From Sneathiella sedimenti (lineage in GTDB: Bacteria; Pseudomonadota; Alphaproteobacteria; Sneathiellales; Sneathiellaceae): 64,000 bases of DNA. The position numbers were made by a program, and so were the translations under genes. Location of the stretch: NCBI RefSeq assembly GCF_017313765.1, contig NZ_JAFLNC010000001.1, positions 62,001 to 126,000 of the forward strand. Direction: 5' to 3'. Below, in pieces: positions 60,948 to 64,000 of the stretch (positions within the stretch are counted from its first letter, which is position 1; every line of letters begins with the position of its first letter). The notes beneath the pieces were generated by a model. That model had not been told where the DNA came from, did no database searches, and saw only the letters and a list, made by a program, of their open reading frames with translations.

Positions 60948-62120
60948 TTATTCTTTTATCGCCTGCGTAAAGTGCTTCCGAAAAAGATAGGCACTCATCC
61001 CAATAACAAGGCCCCAAAAAGGCGCCCCGATGGAGAGAAGTGTCATGCCCGATGCGGTAACGGCGAAGGTCAGAATTGCCGCGTCGCGCTCCGCCTCTAC
61101 TTTGAGCGCGGCGTCTAGGCTGTTGGCAATCGTTGACAGGAGTGCGAGGCCCGCTATCGCCATGACCAGCGCTGCCGGGAAGGCAATGAATAGAGCGGTG
61201 ATAGCTGCGCCAAAGAGCCCGGCAAGACAATAGAAGACAGAGGCCCAGATAACCGCAGGATAGCGCCTCGCAGGATCCGGGTGAACCTCGGGACTCATGC
61301 ACAGGGCGGCGGTGATTGCGGCGAGGTTAAAGGCAAAGCCCCCGAAGGGAGCGAGCACGATTCCCGTAAAACCAGACCAACCGATCAAGGGCGACGCCGG
61401 CACATCATAGCCATGTGCCCGAAGGGCCGCGATACCCGGTACATTCTGGGACGCCATGGTAACGATAAAAAGCGGAATGCCGACACCGATCAGGGTGGTG
61501 ATCTCAAAGGCAGGCATGACGAAAACTGGCCGGGTGAGCGTAAATTCCGCTTCAACTGCGGAGATCTGTCCTCCAGCCAGCGCAATAACGATACCGGTCA
61601 AAACAGTGAGCGGTATGACATAGCGTGGCAGGAACTGCTTGGCTGCCAAGAAGACAATTACCATGGCGCCGACCATCAGCACATCTGCCTCCAGCGCGAC
61701 AAAGGCATCTAGGCCAAAGCGCAGCAGCACCGCCGCCAACAAGGCGGAAGCAAGCGATTGCGGTACGAAAGTCATGATTTTCTGGAAAAGGCCGGTTACA
61801 CCGCAAAGGGTGAGAAGGACTGAACTAAAGATAAAGGCACCGATCGCATCCCCCATCGGTATTCCCGGCAGGCTGGTCGCAAGCAGGGCGGCACCAGGCG
61901 TTGACCAGGCAATAAGAACCGGTTGGCGATAGTAAAGGGTCAGACCGAGACTACTAATCCCCATTCCGAGCCCAACCGCCCAGAGCCAGGAACTGATCTG
62001 CTCAGGGCTCGCCCCCGCCGCATTCGCCGCCTGAAAGACAATGGCGCCCGCCCCGGTGTACCCTACCAGGACAGCGACGAACCCCGCAGAAATATAACTC
62101 GGAGAGAAGAAACGAAGCAT
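60948..62120 (-). CDS. BenE-family (benzoate/proton symporter-like) transporter
   Basis: A 390-residue membrane protein with 12 or so helices, matching BenE: SPSYISAGFVAVLVGYTGAGA, LALLATSLPGIPMGDAIGAFI-type segment, GIPLFIVTMASQNVPGIAALRAHGYD and GFTGIVLAPFGGFAFNLAAITAALCM. In Acinetobacter BenE imports benzoate, but the family is broad (nucleobase-ascorbate fold) and no aromatic catabolism gene is present here. It is divergent from an XRE-cupin regulator, with palindromic sites between, so it is inducible by an unknown ligand. The ribosome site is GGAAGG. Confidence 0.9.
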   Translation of the reverse strand: MLRFFSPSYISAGFVAVLVGYTGAGAIVFQAANAAGASPEQISSWLWAVGLGMGISSLGLTLYYRQPVLIAWSTPGAALLATSLPGIPMGDAIGAFIFSSVLLTLCGVTGLFQKIMTFVPQSLASALLAAVLLRFGLDAFVALEADVLMVGAMVIVFLAAKQFLPRYVIPLTVLTGIVIALAGGQISAVEAEFTLTRPVFVMPAFEITTLIGVGIPLFIVTMASQNVPGIAALRAHGYDVPASPLIGWSGFTGIVLAPFGGFAFNLAAITAALCMSPEVHPDPARRYPAVIWASVFYCLAGLFGAAITALFIAFPAALVMAIAGLALLSTIANSLDAALKVEAERDAAILTFAVTASGMTLLSIGAPFWGLVIGMSAYLFRKHFTQAIKE

Positions 62121-62148
62121 TTTGATCTGTACCTTCCACCAGAATATA

Positions 62149-62161
62149 CGTTATAACGCAC
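62149..62161. promoter_or_regulatory. Operator-like palindrome, BenE side
   Basis: CGTTATAACGCAC contains the perfect 10 bp palindrome CGTTATAACG. The second arm lies at 62184-62196 in opposite orientation. Confidence 0.6.
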
Positions 62162-62183
62162 AAGCGGCGCCAATCTAACAGAT

Positions 62184-62196
62184 GTGCGCTATAACG
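62184..62196. promoter_or_regulatory. Operator-like palindrome, regulator side
   Basis: GTGCGCTATAACG is the reverse complement, with one mismatch, of the sequence at 62149-62161, 22 bp away. The paired sites sit in the 96 bp gap between BenE and the XRE-cupin regulator, as expected for dual control. Confidence 0.6.
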
Positions 62197-62216
62197 CTCA
62201 ATCGAAAAATGGACGA

Positions 62217-62786
62217 ATGATGCAAGATCTGAAAGATCACCTTTGCGCCACCTTGAAGAAACTTCGTAAGGAACGCGGCTGGAGCCTGGATGCAACGGCG
62301 GCGGCAACTGGCGTCAGCAAAGCCATGCTGGGACAGATTGAACGAGGCGAATCAAGCCCGACAACGGCTGTTCTCTGGAAACTGGCGACAGGATTTCAGG
62401 TTTCGGTTTCCTCCCTGATGGAACCTTTACCCGAGATCGCGGCGGACACGGTTATTCGAGATGCCAATGAAATCCGCTATGTTCCCGGTGACAAAGGGAT
62501 GGCCGTTGCGCCTCTATTTCCGTTTGAACCGCGTTTTGGATTTGATTTGATGGAACTTACCTTCCTTCCCGGCTATGAACGTTTATCTGAACCGCATGAG
62601 CCGGGAGTAATTGAGCATATCACCCTCATTTCCGGGGATATGGAGATTCTGACAGATGATATCTGGCATTCGCTTGAAAAAGGACAAACAATCCGATTTC
62701 GTGGTGACCGGCCCCATGGCTATCGAAACCAAGGTGATGAAAAGGCCGTTACCCTATCGGTGATCCATTATCCGCATCGCACCTGA
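62217..62786 (+). CDS. XRE-family regulator with C-terminal cupin
   Basis: A 189-residue transcription factor with an N-terminal helix-turn-helix (LRKERGWSLDATAAATGVSK, AMLGQIERGESSPTTAVLWK) and a C-terminal cupin (about 105-185; EPHEPGVIEHITLISGDME, FRGDRPHGYRNQG). It probably senses a small molecule and controls the divergent BenE transporter and itself through the palindromes at 62149-62196. A GTG at 62184 opens a longer frame, but it lies inside the operator. The ATG at 62217 or 62220 with GGA just upstream is more likely. Confidence 0.88.
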   Translation: MMQDLKDHLCATLKKLRKERGWSLDATAAATGVSKAMLGQIERGESSPTTAVLWKLATGFQVSVSSLMEPLPEIAADTVIRDANEIRYVPGDKGMAVAPLFPFEPRFGFDLMELTFLPGYERLSEPHEPGVIEHITLISGDMEILTDDIWHSLEKGQTIRFRGDRPHGYRNQGDEKAVTLSVIHYPHRT

Positions 62787-62885
62787 TGTTTGCGGAAATC
62801 TGCCCCTTGCGAAGCCCCCACTTTTCCCCTAGTTTGCGCCCTGCAAAGTTGCCTGAATATAAGATTCCCTATTGAGGTCCCAGTG

Positions 62886-64000
62886 ATGTCCCAAGAAATC
62901 AAAAAAGTCGTTCTCGCCTATTCCGGCGGTCTAGATACTTCCGTCATTCTGAAATGGCTGCAGACGACTTATAACTGCGAAGTCGTTACCTTCACAGCTG
63001 ACCTCGGTCAGGGCGAGGAACTGGAACCAGCCCGTGCGAAGGCGGAGATGCTGGGTATCAAGGAAATCTATATCGATGACCTGCGCGAGGAATTCGTCCG
63101 TGACTTTGTCTTCCCGATGTTCCGCGCCAATACCGTCTATGAAGGTCAGTATCTGCTCGGCACCTCGATTGCCCGCCCGCTGATTTCTAAGCGGCAGATC
63201 GAGATTGCGAAAGAGGTTGGTGCTGATGCGGTTGCCCATGGCGCAACCGGCAAAGGCAATGACCAGGTCCGCTTTGAGCTTGGCTACTATGCGCTTAACC
63301 CGGATATCAAGGTGATTGCCCCCTGGCGGGAATGGGACCTCAACTCCCGTACCAAGCTGATTGAATTCGCCGAGAAGAACCAGATCCCTATCCCGAAAGA
63401 CAAGCGCGGGGAAGCCCCGTTCTCTGTGGATGCAAACCTCCTCCATATCTCGGCAGAAGGCAAGGCGCTGGAAGATCCGTGGGAAGAGGCCGGGGAATAT
63501 GTATATTCCCGCACCGTAGCACCTGAAGACGCCCCGGATACACCAACCTATATCGAGATCGATTATGAAAAAGGCGATCCGGTCGCCATCGATGGCAAGC
63601 GGATGAGCCCTGCGGACCTCCTGACGGCGCTCAACAAGCTCGCAGGCGATAACGGTATTGGCCGACTTGATCTGGTGGAAGGCCGCTTTGTCGGCATGAA
63701 GTCACGCGGCATTTACGAGACGCCGGGCGGTACCATTATGCTGGAAGCCCATCGCGGTATAGAGCAGATCACGCTTGATCGTGGTGCGATGCATTTAAAA
63801 GATGACATTATGCCGCGCTATGCTGAGCTGATCTATAACGGCCTCTGGTTCTCGCCGGAACGGGAAATGCTGCAGGCTCTTATCGACAAGAGCCAGGAAA
63901 AAGTGACCGGAACTGTCCGCCTCAAGCTCTATAAAGGCCGCGTAAGCGTTGTTGGCAGGAAAAGCCCCTACTCGCTCTATTCCATGGAACATGTCACCTT
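62886..64000 (+). CDS. argG: Argininosuccinate synthase (partial, runs off right edge)
   Basis: The first 371 codons of ArgG, which joins citrulline and aspartate with ATP in arginine synthesis. The PP-loop is [18 protein letters not shown] at residues 8-25. Then come [21 protein letters not shown], the start of the citrulline/aspartate site, and [16 protein letters not shown]. The frame stays open to the window end, with about 30 residues missing from the normal 400-odd. The ATG at 62886 follows a GAGG 7-10 bp upstream; a GTG is immediately before it. No other arg gene is in view. Confidence 0.96.
   Translation, partial: MSQEIKKVVLAYSGGLDTSVILKWLQTTYNCEVVTFTADLGQGEELEPARAKAEMLGIKEIYIDDLREEFVRDFVFPMFRANTVYEGQYLLGTSIARPLISKRQIEIAKEVGADAVAHGATGKGNDQVRFELGYYALNPDIKVIAPWREWDLNSRTKLIEFAEKNQIPIPKDKRGEAPFSVDANLLHISAEGKALEDPWEEAGEYVYSRTVAPEDAPDTPTYIEIDYEKGDPVAIDGKRMSPADLLTALNKLAGDNGIGRLDLVEGRFVGMKSRGIYETPGGTIMLEAHRGIEQITLDRGAMHLKDDIMPRYAELIYNGLWFSPEREMLQALIDKSQEKVTGTVRLKLYKGRVSVVGRKSPYSLYSMEHVT

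Noticed and set aside
60948-62120. Benzoate degradation locus
   Set aside because: Only the BenE-type carrier is present; no dioxygenase or benzoyl-CoA genes, so the substrate cannot be taken as benzoate.
1-64000. CRISPR arrays, transposases, prophage genes, tRNA or rRNA genes
   Set aside because: I looked for repeats, integrase/transposase frames and tRNA-like cloverleafs and saw none; the gaps between genes are short and contain only terminators, operators or AT-rich promoter DNA.

Overview
The window looks like chromosomal DNA of a free-living, probably marine or soil alphaproteobacterium of moderate GC. This is an inference from families typical of that class: DUF3126, DUF2794, DUF2336, the two-cold-shock-domain protein, class I lysyl-tRNA synthetase, type II lumazine synthase (RibH2) and the Rhizobium-type asparaginase. 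A Rhodospirillales/Sneathiellales-like genome fits best, but no rRNA or tRNA gene is present to confirm it. I count about 69 protein genes, almost without gaps. There is no phage, insertion sequence, CRISPR array or tRNA.

Layout. 1-4.5 kb: partial gene at the left edge, OmpA-type lipoprotein, zinc-type CDF exporter, small secreted protein, cold-shock protein/DUF3126 pair, two-domain CbiX-like protein. 4.7-11.85 kb: a co-directional cluster with a complete TRAP carboxylate transporter (P, Q, M), an acyl-CoA dehydrogenase, a family III CoA-transferase and an AMP-forming acyl-CoA ligase. It reads as one uptake, CoA-activation and dehydrogenation route for an unidentified organic acid. 11.85-12.6 kb: ribH2 behind an FMN riboswitch. 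12.6-17.3 kb: small unknown gene, dGTPase, DUF2336 protein, DsbA-fold isomerase, HSL-type esterase. 17.3-20.6 kb: a stand-alone ferric-binding protein with a Fur-box-like site, then an omega-aminotransferase divergent from an XRE-cupin regulator. 20.6-31.4 kb: pyrD, DUF952, class IV aminotransferase, class I LysRS, DinG/XPD-like helicase, TerB-like protein, a truncated beta-hydroxyacid dehydrogenase, a di-iron hydroxylase, a CHAD protein and an HTD2-type hydratase.

31.5-36.7 kb: copper-delivery pair (PCu(A)C and SCO), then a four-gene peptide/nickel-type ABC importer without its binding protein. 36.7-43.5 kb: cupin, msrB, DUF2794, cupredoxin-like secreted protein, Mpo1-like membrane protein, a translationally coupled MlrC peptidase/TTC38-like pair, Bax-inhibitor-1 protein, EF-hand protein. 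43.5-50.7 kb: YbbP/YbbA-type ABC system divergent from tesA, thpR, rsmJ-speE, phhB and an SDR. 50.7-58.6 kb: DUF1232, two-subunit 3-oxoacid CoA-transferase, two tandem DMT transporters, methyltransferase, quinone oxidoreductase, asparaginase, SPOUT methyltransferase. 58.6-64 kb: IalB-like protein, rlmN, GNAT, BenE-type transporter divergent from an XRE-cupin regulator across paired palindromes, and the start of argG.

The main theme is acyl-CoA and organic-acid catabolism (TRAP cluster, HTD2 hydratase, SDR, SCOT, BenE) mixed with housekeeping genes. Many convergent gene pairs abut or overlap at their stop codons with little or no terminator between them.
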